Assembly (NCBI GenBank): GCA_036924085.1
Contig: JAVGWX010000014.1
Coordinates: forward strand, 36,938,056-37,002,055
DNA from: Ariolimax columbianus
Lineage: Eukaryota > Mollusca > Gastropoda > Stylommatophora > Arionidae
Length of the DNA stretch: 64,000 nt
Reading direction: 5' to 3'
Shown: positions 1 to 10,549 of the stretch, one piece after another
Numbering within the stretch: position 1 is the stretch's first letter
Layout of the letters: every line of letters starts with the position of its first letter
Made by a program: the position numbers and the translations under genes
The notes under the pieces: model-generated
Seen by the model: the letters and a program-made list of their open reading frames with translations, nothing else
Told to the model about the DNA's origin: nothing
Databases searched by the model: none

Positions 1-300
1 TACATGTGTGTAGAATTGCTGGGAGCGTATTAATACCAGTTGCTGTCTCTCACTCTTATCTAGAGGCAAGCCGGATTAACGGTTTATTTGATGGATGTGT
101 AGTGTTACTCAGTTTACCTTGTTTGTGATGCTTTTTCATCCTTGTATCGTTTAACACTTCATAGTCAAGGGTAGCGCAAGTGAATAACAAAGACCCATTT
201 GGTACTTACAGTTTCCTGTTCCATTTATTGTGATCATATTGAATTCAGCTCAAGTCGTCCAACATTAAAAACCTGTTGAATGTCCCACCCTGCTGACTTG
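1..300. other. Unassigned DNA
   Basis: No gene, repeat family or RNA is recognised in this stretch. It reads as ordinary AT-leaning intergenic DNA. Confidence 0.5.
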
Positions 301-307
301 CGAGATG

Positions 308-560
308 CCTGTACACGGGAAATGGTTTCGGAAGTAAACCCTGAGGAAAAATCTGCTATGTGTTATATCAAGTCGTCTCGATAATGTCGTGCCAATGGGC
401 AAAGGGGGAAACAGAGAGATAGTGATATTGACAGATTGTGTACAACTTCCTTACTTTAGTCAAAATCACCGCACACGCCACTAGCAGACAGAGCAAACGG
501 AAACGAATTTCTCACCGGCTGAACAGAAACAGTGGTTATCATCACACGTGATGGACGAAT
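308..560 (+). repeat. Dispersed repeat family G, copy 1
   Basis: This segment matches 55420-55712 along most of its length. Shared blocks include GGAAGTAAACCCTGAGG-like and AAATCACCGC-like stretches and an ending of CGGCTGAACA followed by a GTGATGGAC box. It has no coding capacity. The family ends like the 3' end of the C2H2-finger LINE at 10550-13540, so it may be a SINE or truncated LINE; that is inference. The (ATT)n tail seen at 55.7 kb is missing here. Confidence 0.55.
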
Positions 561-608
561 GGAACATTGAAGGGGGAATTTGTGTTGATGGTCAGTAAGC
601 TTGAGGCT

Positions 609-673
609 ATTTGTCCATGACAAGTGATGAAGACTACTTTCTTTGTTCAGCCGTGTGGACAGTCGTATCTCTT
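609..673 (-). repeat. Family G 3' end, inverted copy
   Basis: Reverse complement of 55630-55690, including the blocks GTTCAGCCGTGTGGAC and AGTCGTATCTCTTG. With the direct copy ending near 548 it forms an imperfect inverted repeat around a ~60-bp spacer. A short open frame over this stretch (611-793) is incidental to the repeat. Confidence 0.6.
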
Positions 674-834
674 GAGGCTAGTAAACTCACAGTAAACCAA
701 CTCTACAAAAGGGCACAAAGTGATATGGCGCATACTTCGCGAAGGATGCAAACAATAACATTTACCGATAATTTATACAATATAGATATTTAGAGCAGAC
801 ATACTTCCTGACATAGTCCACTTACAAAGGACAT

Positions 835-1215
835 ATCAAGACTCGATGTATTTCGCATGCGCAACCAACGACGCATCATTGGTATCCGGTAGTTTGATCT
901 TGTTTGCAATGTGGAGTTCTTTTCAAAGGCAAGTTTTTCTTCCACCTCGGACACTCTGATCCGTCGCCGCCTGTCTGTGTTCGGTCATGTGGTTTGACTG
1001 GACAGGAAAGTTCCGGCTTACCAGATCATGTTCGTCAGCTATGTGTAACAAAGGTCTCCTACTGGCCGGCAGGAGACGTAGGAGTGGCCGCCACCATTCT
1101 ACATGGCTCTGGCAGACATCCGTCTCTCCTTCAGTGTGTGTTGGACGAGGTTTCGTTACACGCCTTGGCAGTTGGACACGGTAGGGACGATCGACGCAAC
1201 ATGCCTTAGATGACT
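835..1215 (+). mobile_element. Degenerate LINE C-terminal fragment
   Basis: Conceptual translation with frameshifts shows the region downstream of a reverse transcriptase: MRNQRRIIGI, then LIRRRLSVFGHVV and a final basic stretch. The same order is seen in the better copies at 61765-63222 (NQQRILRIRW, DRRRLSLFKHIVRLDQ) and on the minus strand at 53277-53678. No RT catalytic core is present. Several frame breaks mark it as an old 5'-truncated remnant. Confidence 0.55.
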
Positions 1216-1285
1216 AGACGAACATTATTATACTCCCTGAGCTGAAGACATAAGTAGTCCCAGTGTGGACATGATGATGATGAAT

Positions 1286-1405
1286 ACCACTCTCTTTGTT
1301 AAGCCGTGGACAGTCTTTTCTCTTGCTGTGTCCGCTGAAATGAGTGACTTGCGCGCTGATTTAAATTAAAATGAGGAAGAAACTGCGCTTTTTGTCAACC
1401 TCAAT
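1286..1405 (-). repeat. Family G, inverted internal copy
   Basis: Close reverse-complement match to 55550-55670, sharing CTTGCTGTGTCCGCTGAAAT and GAGGAAGAAACTGCGC. It lacks the outer parts of the family. Non-coding. Confidence 0.7.
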
Positions 1406-1589
1406 CTCTGGTCCTGAGATACCTTTGTTCAGTGGCAAGATATTTATAGAGTCGACCGAAGAAAGCATAGCATGCAGATTTTAATATCAGGGTTTATTCC
1501 CGAAGCCGTTCCCGCAAATATGTATTCCGCAAGGCAGCGGAAGGGGGGGGGGGGGGAGGAGAGGGATGACATCTAACGTGTGTCGTGCC

Positions 1590-1995
1590 CTTTACATAAT
1601 CACAATAGGTCGTAGGGACATCACTCAGCGTGGGAGTGAGTTTAGCATCTCTCCGCGACTGTGTTCAGCCCATAATAGTCGTGTCTGAATTTATCGCACG
1701 CCAATTTCGTGAAGTTCAGCCGTGTGAACTAGACCGCAAAATACGACACAGGTTTAAGTGTAGTGCTATTCATATAGCCGATGTCCAGACCAGGATAATC
1801 GGACGGAAGAAATAACAACAACAAAATAACAAATTAACCAGTCGAAATGGAAAAAAAACACGTTTCCGTGAACACAAGTGTAAGTCGTTGATTAGTGTGA
1901 ATTCCAGGCAAATCTGTAGTCTGGTCGCATCCAAAATGAACTAAAACAGCAGAGCAATGTAGACCCGCAGACGGTTGCGGCTCCATCTTTGCTCT
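1590..1995 (+). repeat. Dispersed repeat family F, copy 1
   Basis: Collinear with 57655-57965 and with the reverse complement of 54985-55300. Shared blocks are CGTGAAGTTCAGCCG, GGATAATCGGACGGA, TTTCCGTGAACACA and AAGTAGACCCGCAG-like, ending at CCATCTTTGCT. No convincing ORF, tRNA-like promoter or terminal inverted repeat was seen. It could be a SINE or a non-autonomous DNA element. A run of 12 G lies just upstream, near 1546. Confidence 0.65.
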
Positions 1996-2715
1996 GAATA
2001 CTTACAAAGTGGACATACACCTCAGTTGAATACACGAATAGTTTCACAATAGACATATCACTAAGGTGAATGCACAAATATTCCCACAATGGACAACCCA
2101 CAGATGAAAAACACAAGTAGTCCCACAGTAGACACACTCCATAACGCGATTACACAAGTAGTCCCACAGTAGACACACTCCATAACGCGATTACACAAGT
2201 AGTCCCACAGTGGACACATTCCATAACGCGATTACACAAGTAGTCCCACAGTAGACACACTTCTTAACGCGATTACACAAGTAGTCCCACAGTAGACACA
2301 CTCCATAACGCGATTACACAAGTAGTCCCACAGTAGACACACTCCATAACACGATTACACAAGTAGTTTACTGCGGACATGCTCCCTAACGTGAGTACAA
2401 AACTAGTCACACAGTGGATCTCATGCAAGTACTCAAGTAGCCTCACAGGGGACATTCCACCTCGGGTAAGTACTCAAGTGGTCCCACAGGGGACTTGCTC
2501 CATCAGGTAAGTATTCAAGTAGTCCGACATGGGACTTACCACCTCGGGTAAGTATTCAAGTAGTCTCACGTGGGACATACCACCTCGGGTAAGTATTCAA
2601 GTAGTCCCACATGGTGGACATACCACCTCGGGTAAGTATTCAAGTAGTCCCACATGGGACATACCACCTCGGGTAAGTACTCAAGTGGTCCCACATGGTA
2701 TAATACCATCTCAGG
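1985..2715. repeat. 41-bp satellite with two sequence variants
   Basis: A tandem array of 41-bp period. Units from about 2105 to 2400 carry ACTCCATAACGCGATTACA. Units from about 2425 to 2710 carry ACCACCTCGGGTAAGTATTC. Both variants share CAAGTAGTCCCACA, so they are two diverged blocks of one ancestral unit. More degenerate units precede 2105. Two further units reappear at 5135-5215 beyond the CR1-like LINE. Confidence 0.9.
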
Positions 2716-2739
2716 TATGCAATACACTGGACAATATTT

Positions 2740-5134
2740 TCTACAGAGACAAATATGATTGTAAATGTTACAGTTGATGAACTGTTCGGCTCATTAAATT
2801 ATCCGTTGGTATCGTATAGCTATGAAAGATGATAAAATATTTCTACTAACTTACGATTACTCTAGAACAGATGTACAGAAGTTGATCGATGCTGCAAGCT
2901 ACATAGTATGGATACATATTTTCACTGGCGTAGACATGCAGAAAGATTGGGAAAAATTCAAGTCTATACTTGATAACCTGAAAAATGAATTTGTTCCAAG
3001 TGGAAAAAAATGGATAACTCAATCCGTGGTTAATTGTAGAAGAGCTAAGAATAAAGCTTAGAAAAAAAATATAAAGATGATGGAAAGACTAATGAAACAT
3101 ATTTAAAATATTTGTAAATACAAAAAAAAATCCTAAAAGTAAATAGATCTGCAAAGATTGAATTTGAAAAAAAAACTTGCTGAAAATATAAAAAAATGAG
3201 TTGTTATTTTTTACGTTAGACATAAACAGAAAACAAAAGACACCGTAGGCCCACTCCAAGATAGTACGGGAAATAAAATAAGAGACCATTTTGAAGCTGC
3301 AAATCTATTTTATCGTCACTTCTGGTCAGTCTTCACTAAAGAAGACTGCTCCAAGATCACAGAGCCCTTAGCTATCTTCCAAAGGGACATAGCCGCTCAA
3401 TCTACATTACTGAAGAAATGTTTTTTTTTTAAATTGGATAGTTTGAAAGTGGATTAAAGTCCTGGTTTAAAAAAAAAAATTCAATCGGGGGCTCGACTTC
3501 ATTGCCTCGGGGTTTTTTCCCCATTTTAGCTCGGTCTCTCTCTCTGTGGATGGGTACCCCATCTGTCGAGAGCATCGCACAAAGCACGGACTAGCTCCAC
3601 CGATGAACCCAAGGATCTCCGGAAAAAATTATATGATGAAATTCATACAAAATTACTATTTGATCTCAGATACTTGCTCACAAAACCATTGTCCAAATTG
3701 TATTCTTAAACTATTGAGAAGGCGATTATTCCAAGGGATTGGAAAGATGCAGAAGTGATGCCTTTGTGCAAATAGGGCAATAAATCAGATCTAGGCAATT
3801 ACAGACCATTAAGTTTGACAAGCATACTCTGCAAAATTGTAGAGTCAATTATCAAAGACAACATAACTATGCATTTAGACAAGTTTAACCTCATCAAGAA
3901 GAGTCAGCATGGTTTTACTAACGGGAGATCGTGCTTATCAAATTTATTAGAATTCATGGAAGAGGTTACCAAAATGTTGGATGTTGAAGAGCCAGTAGAT
4001 GTTATTTATCTGGATTTTGCAAAGGCCTTTGATAGCTTACCCAATCAAAGATTGTTTCGGAAATTGAAATCACACGGTATAGGTGGAGGAATTGCCAACT
4101 GGATAGAAAATTGGTTAACGTGTAGAAGGCAGGGAGTAAGAATAAATAAGGAGTCCTCTGACTGGTGTGTTGTTATAAGTGGAGTGCCGCAAGGATCGGT
4201 ATTGGGTCTAATTTTGTTCTTGATAAACATAAATGATTTGGATAATGATATCGGATTCATTATTGCAAAATTTGAAGATGACACAAAATTATGCAGCAAG
4301 TTCTTTTTTCCAGCAGAGCTGGATCTATTGAGATCAAATTTAGCTACTATTAATTAATGTTCTGTGAGCTGGCAGATGGAGTTTAATGTAGAACAATGTA
4401 CAGTCATTCACATGGGAAGATCATTTATGAAATATAATTACATGATGTGAGTAAACAATATTAGGTAGATATAAAAGTAAAGGGACCTATGTGATACAAT
4501 AGATCATACGTATACGGTGCGAGAACAAGTCCAGGTGGCTGTGAAAAAGGCTAATGCAATGCTGGGTATGATTACAAGAAACATTACACATCGAAGCAAG
4601 GAAGTGGTAGTTAAACTATATAAATCATTGGTGAGTCCTAAATTGGAGTACTGTATTCAGGTGTGGAGTCCTTATCTTAGAGGGGATAAAGACATGAGAG
4701 AAAGGATACAAGGAAGAGCTACACAAATGATCGTTGGATTTCAGAATTTTACTTCTGAGGAGAGACTTAGAAAAACTGGTCTGCAATGTCTAGAACAGAG
4801 AATAATTAAAGAGGACTTAATACTGTTTGATAAATTAATAATTGGAAAGGATAAATTAGACTATAACAAGTTTTTCAAAGTTCAACTGACTACAAGAACC
4901 AGAGGGCATAGCTTCAAATTATTTAAAGACAGGTCCAAATTAGATATTAGAAAACATTTTTTTCTGTCAGAGAGGGGTGAATACTTGGAATGCATTGCCA
5001 CATGATGTGATGGAGGCAGTGTCAGTTGATGCATGCAAAAATAGATTGGTTGATCACAGTTATTTTTGAAGTGGAATAAACTGGTTGTAAACAGACTCTG
5101 TAGAGTCTTCTAAACCAGTATAATGAAGTTAAGA
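2740..5134 (+). mobile_element. CR1-like non-LTR retrotransposon, partial and degenerate
   Basis: The translation runs from the endonuclease-RT linker (2822-3061, YDYSRTDVQKLID, then WEKFKSILDNL) into the RT palm (3815-4357) with YLDFAKAFDSLPNQ and SGVPQGSVLG. The catalytic box reads FEDD instead of the usual FADD. The thumb/C-terminal region follows at 4517-5005 (EQVQVAVKKANAMLGM, LEYCIQVWSPYLRGD). Multiple stops and frameshifts make it a pseudogene. Non-homologous DNA with an A-rich edge at about 3463-3640 interrupts the expected linker sequence. The 3' end has a nested hairpin at 5080-5119. The upstream edge is uncertain; the element appears to have landed in the 41-bp satellite. Confidence 0.85.
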
Positions 5135-5215
5135 CAAGTACTCAAATAGTACCACTAAAGATTAACCACCACAGGCAAGTACTCCAGTAGTCCTATAGCG
5201 GACATACACCTTACC
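5135..5215. repeat. Residual 41-bp satellite units
   Basis: Two degenerate units (CAAGTACTCAAATAGT, then CAAGTACTCCAGTAGTCC) follow the LINE 3' end directly. They resemble the array at 1985-2715, which supports insertion of the LINE into the satellite. Confidence 0.5.
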
Positions 5216-5845
5216 GACACTCTGAATTTGGCAATTGAATCCCAAATGTTTGACGCACCTTATTGACACTCGGACTTCGCGAATTGACTCATATGTGTTT
5301 GCTACACGTTACTGACACTCGGACCTTGTCGCTGGGGTTGGTTCATTATCTCTTCCATTAGGCAATAGTGCAATAACTATGGAACTCTTATTTGAAAACA
5401 TCCAGGTCAGCTCTGTATGTTATGTTTTGTATTGTGTCCTTTATTCGCCTTTATTCTCCTCTCTATCAAACATGGATGCCGATCACGAAGTACTTTTGTC
5501 CGCACTCCGTTGACCAGCCAGTAGCTTATGTTGCCACTCGGCCTGCACCACCTGTAAATATGTCAAGTTCCATCTTTATGGAGCCACTACTAACTTCCTA
5601 GCTATCCTGTCTCTCTTGCAACCTCACTGTGACAGCTTGTGACCATATCACACGCAGCTCAAAACCTCCTATACATCTATCCATAATGGCCAGACATTAC
5701 GGTACGGAATGGGCAAACTCAAAACACTCTCACAAACTTCCTTCATAACAACTAGACACAAATTTGAACTTTCACTCCATGTGCTAAAAACATCTACTTT
5801 TGGCAGTTAACGTTGGCCTTTCAGTGGCCAAGTCGTAAGTTATAT
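5216..5845. other. Unassigned DNA
   Basis: No recognisable gene or repeat. Two short direct repeats with ACTCGGAC occur near 5270-5310. Confidence 0.4.
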
Positions 5846-5847
5846 AT

Positions 5848-6060
5848 TATAAGGAGGTCACTGTAGTCAAGAGGTCAGGGCACTCGCCTCTCACAGTGAT
5901 GAGCCGAAACGGTGGGTGATCGAATCTCGCAAGTTTAAAGCGATCCCTGGTCTCACGGGAGGTAAGACCAGAGTGACTGAGTTACCTCGGGGAAAAAAAA
6001 CATGAAAAAACTCGTAAAAGTTGATTAAGGTTCAGTTTAATCAAAATTTAAAAATGGGTA
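5848..6060 (+). repeat. tRNA-derived SINE-like sequence
   Basis: The start resembles an internal RNA polymerase III promoter. An A-box-like TAGTCAAGAGG is near 5857 and a B-box-like GATCGAATC is near 5922, at a tRNA-like distance. A small inverted repeat (TGGTCT...AGACCA) follows, then GAGTTACCTCGGGG and an A-rich run. The GAGTTACCTC string is also the start of the satellite unit at 6230-7285. It is too degenerate to be a functional tRNA gene. Confidence 0.45.
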
Positions 6061-6078
6061 TGGTCAAGTACCGCACCG

Positions 6079-6135
6079 AGACGAGAACACAAACAAAAAC
6101 TACGTTTCGACCAACAGGCCTTCATCAGGGACAAC
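6079..6135 (-). ncRNA. Hammerhead-ribozyme-like core
   Basis: On the minus strand CTGATGA (6128-6122) is followed by a 4-bp stem II (GGCC paired with GGTC across a short loop) and then GAAACG (6108-6103). A CGTC at 6083-6080 could close a 3-bp stem III with ACG and supply the UH cleavage site. This matches the conserved hammerhead core, a motif known in Penelope-like elements, retrozymes and some SINEs. I find no convincing stem I, so it may be decayed or coincidental. Confidence 0.3.
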
Positions 6136-6229
6136 AATACTGAATTAACAAATCAACATATAAGAAAAAATGGTATCTGTTTCTGATAGTAGACCCAGTC
6201 TGTCTAAGCGACCGGTTGGGCCAGAGGCT

Positions 6230-7285
6230 GACTGAAACTGAGTTACCTCTAGTCGTCTCCACCAATAGTCTTGAATGCTGGCTGAGTTACCTCCAGCCGT
6301 TACCACCAATAGTCTTGAATGCCTGAGTTACCTCCAGTCGTCTCCACCAATAGTCGTGAGTGCTGGCTGAGTTACCTCCAGTCGTCTCCACCAATAGTCG
6401 TGAGTGCTGGCTGAGTTACCTCCAGTCGTCTCCACCAATAGTCGTGAGTGCTCGCTGAGTTACCTCCAGTCGTCTCCACCAATAGTCTTGAGTGCCTGAG
6501 TTACCTCCTTTCGTCTGCACCAATAGTCGTGAGTGCCTGAGTTATCTCCAGTCGTCTGCACCAATAGTCGTGAGTGCCTGAGTAACCTCCAGTCGTCTGC
6601 ACCAATAGTCGTGAGTGCCTGAGTTACCTCCAGTCGTCTCCACCAATAGTCGGGAGTGCCTGAGTTACCTCCAGTCGTCTGCACCAATAGTCGTGAGTGC
6701 CTGAATTACCTCCAGTCGTCTCCACCAATAGTCGTGAGTGCCTGAATTACCCCCAGTCGTCTCCACCAATAGTCTTGAGTGCTGGCTGAGTTATCTCCAG
6801 TCGTCTCCACCAATAGTCGTGAGTGCCTGAGTTACCTCCAGTCGTCGCCACCAATAGTCGTGAGTGCCTGAGTTACCTCCAGTCGTCTCCACCAATAGTC
6901 GTGAGTGCCTGAGTTACCTCCAGTCGTCTCCACCAATAGTCGTGAGTGCCTGAGTTACCTCCAGTCGTCTCCACCAATAGTCGTGAGTGCTGGCTGAGTT
7001 ACCTCCAGTCGTCTCCACCAATAGTCGTGAGTGCTGGCTGAGTTACCTCCAGTCGTCTCCACCAATAGTCGTGAGTGCCGGAGTTACCTCCAGTCGTCTC
7101 CACCAATAGTCTTGAGTGTTGGCTGAGTTACCTAAAGTCGTCTCCACCAATAGTCGTGAGTGCCTGAGTTACCTCCAGTCGTCTCCACCAATAGTCGTGA
7201 GTGCCTGAGTTACCTCCAGTCGTCTCCACCAATAGTCTTGAGTGCTGGCTGAGTTACCTCCAGTCGTCTCCACCAATAGTCTTGC
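6230..7285. repeat. 41/45-bp satellite, ~25 copies
   Basis: Head-to-tail units that start at GAGTTACCTCCAGTCGTC and continue with CACCAATAGTCGTGAGTGC. Two lengths alternate irregularly: 41 bp, and 45 bp with an extra TGGC. Single-base variants are scattered among units. Open frames on the minus strand (6460-6687, 7169-7357) only reflect the repeat. Confidence 0.95.
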
Positions 7286-7299
7286 AACTGATCCTAGGT

Positions 7300-7372
7300 A
7301 ACTTGGAAAAATAGTGAGATTAATGACAAGTACAGCCTCTTCCTCACTATAATCCAAATACAGCGGACATCA
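7300..7372 (+). repeat. Family G short fragment
   Basis: Contains CTTCCTCACTATAATCCAAA followed by AGCGGACA, as in the middle of the 55.4-kb copy. It lies directly after the satellite. Confidence 0.4.
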
Positions 7373-7620
7373 CATTATTAATTGAAAACCGTCTGATATT
7401 TTCGTCATCATCACTTGAGATGGCCAATAACCAAACGATGTGTTATAATTCTCCTGCTTCAATTCCGGCACTTATATAACACTGACCCTGTTACATGGAC
7501 CTACCCCTAAATAAAATACTCAAATAGTTCAACATCAGGGATGAAGCGTTAGAGACCTTTGTGAGGTAGGTGTGATCAGTTTCCTTCCTTGCCTCAAAGT
7601 CTCAACTATATACTTCCCTT
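7373..7620. other. Unassigned DNA
   Basis: No gene or confident repeat is seen. A CAAATAGTTCAACATCAGGG stretch near 7510 weakly resembles the 41-bp satellite unit. Confidence 0.4.
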
Positions 7621-7624
7621 ACAG

Positions 7625-8035
7625 TTATGAGGAAAGACTCAGAAAAACTGGCCTGTAGTGTCTAGAAGAGAGAAGAATTCGTGGTGACTTAATACAGGTT
7701 TATAAGATGATCAGAGGAATGGATACATGAGACTATAACAATTTTTTTTTTAAAATACAGCCACCAAAAATAACAAGAGGGCATAGCTTCAAGCTGACTA
7801 AAGAGAGGTCTAGATTAGATATTAGGAAATATTTTTTTTAGTCAGAGAGTGGTGTCTGCTTGGAATGCATTGCCAGGGGAGGTAGTGGAGGCAGGGACAG
7901 TTAATGCATTTAAGAATAAACTGGATGCGCATAGCTTATAGAGCAAGGTGATGTAAATGTAACTGGTTGTATACAGACTCTGTAGGGTCTTCTAAACCAG
8001 TATAAAGACGTTCAGTTAAGTTAAGTAACAACAAT
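7625..8035 (+). mobile_element. CR1-like LINE 3' fragment
   Basis: The translation matches the C-terminal part of the 2.7-kb element: YEERLRKTGL, a TRGHSFKLTKERSRLDIRKY-type segment, and a WNALPGEVVEAGT-like ending. The 3' UTR carries the family hairpin at 7962-8001 and ends in AGTTAAGTTAAG. It is strongly 5'-truncated, with internal stops. Confidence 0.85.
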
Positions 8036-8399
8036 CCATAAACTCATTTAAAGATGGGCAATTTAGAGCCTGATCAGAGACCCAACCTTAAACTCGTTGC
8101 TTCAGTAGCCAAGAGCGCACACAACTCTGCCACTCAGACTTATTCAACCCCTAGATGTGATAAAAAGAGAATGCCATACTCCAAAACATAAGACTCGCAA
8201 CAATTAAGTGACACAAGCTCAAGAAATACGAATCGAAGTTACTTATCCGTCATGTAAAGGCAGGGATTGTTGAAAAATCAAGTGATTTCAGGCAGAACGT
8301 CAATATGCTGGGAGGTCATCAAATGTTGGTTGATGCTCAGCGAGGTAGAAACATGCGGATAGCTCATTCAGGGTCGTCAAATATTCGGTAAGCATAATA
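8036..8399. other. Unassigned DNA
   Basis: No gene or repeat recognised between the LINE fragment and the 34-bp satellite. Confidence 0.4.
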
Positions 8400-9235
8400 G
8401 GGTCACATTCTAGTGATTAGTTCAGATTTTGGTCCACCAGAGGTTTTTTTTCATCACTTGATTGTGGTTCTTCTCAGTATTTGGTCCATCTCTGATTGTG
8501 GCTTGTCTTAACATTTGGTCCATCTCTGATTGTGGCTTGTCTAAACATTTGGTCTATCTCTGACTGTGGCTTGTCTAAACATGTGGTCCATCTCTGATTG
8601 TGGCTCGTCTAAATATTTGGTTCATCTCTGATTGTAGTTCGTTTAAATATTTGGTCCATCTCTGACTGTAGTTCGTTTCAGTATTTGGTCCATCTCTGAT
8701 TGTTGTTCGTCTGAGTATGTGGTCCATCTCAGTTTGCGGCCCATATCATATTGTTGTCCGTCACAGATTGTGGTCCATCTCTGATTGTGGCCATTCTCAG
8801 ATTGTGACCCATCTCTGATTGTGGTCTCTCAGAGTATGGTCCATCTCAGTTTGTGATTCATCTCTGACCGTGATTCGTATTAGAATGTGATCCATCTCTG
8901 ATTGTGGAATTTCTCATAATGGGATTAATCTGAGAATGCCGTTCGTCTCAATTGTGGTCCGTCATAGATTTTGGCCTATCTCAGATTGTCGCCCAACACA
9001 GATTGTGGCGTATCTCAAATTGTTGTCCGTCACAGATTGTGATCCATCTCAGATTGTGGTTCGTCTCATAATGAGGTCCATCTCTGATTGTGGTCTGTAT
9101 CAGATTATTGTCATCACATATTGTGGTCCATCTCTGATTGTGGCACATCTCTGATTGTGGCACATCTCTGATTGTGGCACTTCTCAGTGTGTGGCCCATC
9201 TCAGATCGTGGTTCGTCTTAGACTGTTCCGTATCA
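8400..9235. repeat. Degenerate 34-bp satellite with 17-bp half units
   Basis: Units built on TTGGTCCATCTCTGATTGTG recur at 34-bp spacing near 8480-8600. Towards the right end the array becomes a looser repetition of a ~17-bp motif such as TCTGATTGTGGCACATC. Open frames on either strand here are by-products. Confidence 0.85.
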
Positions 9236-9274
9236 GATCAGGGGGCTGTGGAAGGTAAACTGAAGGTATTTAAA

Positions 9275-9675
9275 AATAAAAAAGGTAGAAGAAGAAAAAG
9301 TAAGAGGAAGGCTAACACACAAAATAGGAGAAAGGGAAGAAGAAGAAGAAAATGCACGAAAATGAATATGAAGAAAATGAAGATAACAGAGAAGACTGAC
9401 AAGAAAAAAAAAGAGGAAGAGGTAGAACAAGAAGAGAAAAGAAGAAGAAGAAGAACAAGAAGAAGATGAAGAAGAAGAAGAGGAACAACAACAAAAACAA
9501 GAATAAAAACAGTAAGAAGGGGAAGAAAGAAAAAAAAACAACAAAAATGAAAAGAGGACGAAGAAGAAGAAAAGAAGAAAAAGAAGAATAGACAATTGTA
9601 AATAAAAGGAAGAAACAATAAGCTAAACACACACACAAACACACACACACACACAAACTCACACACACATGGACA
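9275..9675. repeat. Purine-rich (GAA)n tract followed by (CA)n
   Basis: About 330 bp of almost pure purine on the plus strand, mostly GAA and AAG triplets, and then a CACACA run at 9630-9675. The long Leu/Phe/Ser-rich frames on the minus strand are low-complexity artefacts. The tract lies 300 bp left of a CR1-like LINE and has no clear element attached. Confidence 0.85.
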
Positions 9676-9957
9676 TATATACAACCTTAACACACACGAA
9701 TCGATGCATATGTTCGTCACATAACAGAACACACATTTACAACTCAGTTAATAATACCTTGCATCAAGGAACTGCAAACTTCTTCCTGAAACGGTTCGGT
9801 AGACATGTCATTGGGTAACATCAAGCCAGTTCACTTCAGTACAAATGCCATCTGCACGACGAAGGTCGACTGAAATGGATCTCCAGTCCTATGTCTCTTG
9901 CTCTGGGGACGCAGCCTGCCAGGCTTTCCACAATCCGTCGCTTGTGGATTTAATCCT
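9676..9957. other. Unassigned DNA
   Basis: No feature recognised. Confidence 0.4.
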
Positions 9958-10120
9958 CCTTAGAGCCAATTTTGTTCTTAATATATATACACGATTTAGG
10001 TAATTACATCGGATTTATGATTGCAACAATCAGATGTGACGCAAAACTGTGCAAAGGTGTCACATCGAAAGAAGAGGTGGATTTATAGATGTCTGATTTA
10101 GATAGAATTTAGGAATGGTC

Positions 10121-10385
10121 TTCTTCTTCTTCATCGTACGCTGTTTACAGCGATATTTACGTTGCACTGTTTTATTTTGTTAAGCCTGTGGCTCAGTGCA
10201 TCCGATTTCAACAGGCGTTTCTGTAGGGATGCCCTTCTTAGCCTTTGGCTGTCCCCAGCCTATCTGCAAGGCAGCAGTTGTTTTTGGTCAGAGTTGTCTC
10301 TCTTAGGGCATTTGTCTTGCAGGACTAACCAGTCTTCCCCACTCGTGTCTATAGGGTTTGGCAATGATATGATATGATGGACTAA
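10121..10385 (-). repeat. SINE insertion with TSD and (GAA)n tail
   Basis: Flanked by AGGAATGGTC at 10111-10120 and 10386-10395. Read on the minus strand it ends in a perfect small hairpin (CGCTGT-AA-ACAGCG), CGTACG and GAA repeats. The I-type LINE 3' end reads CAGCGTACG plus GAA repeats in the same way (48.26 kb). Its middle (10162-10215) carries the core shared by the other SINE groups of the window (GGATGCACTG, CAGTGCAAC). No tRNA-like head was recognised, so it is probably 5'-truncated. Confidence 0.75.
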
Positions 10386-10549
10386 AGGAATGGTCTGAGA
10401 GCTGGCAAATAGAGTTTAATGTGGAAAAATGTAAAGTCATTCGCATGCATAGATGCAATATTGAACATAGCTCAATAATGAGAGAGAACAATATTATAAA
10501 GATAGAATATTAAAAGTACCTAGGAGATATAAAAGACCATACGGGTAAG

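Noticed and set aside
6230..7285. CRISPR-like look of short repeats
   Set aside because: Units are contiguous with no unique spacers, and the context is eukaryotic; these are satellites. The same holds for 38405-39235 and 46345-47015.
9233..9732. Long Phe/Leu/Ser-rich minus-strand frames
   Set aside because: Low-complexity translation of a purine-rich microsatellite.
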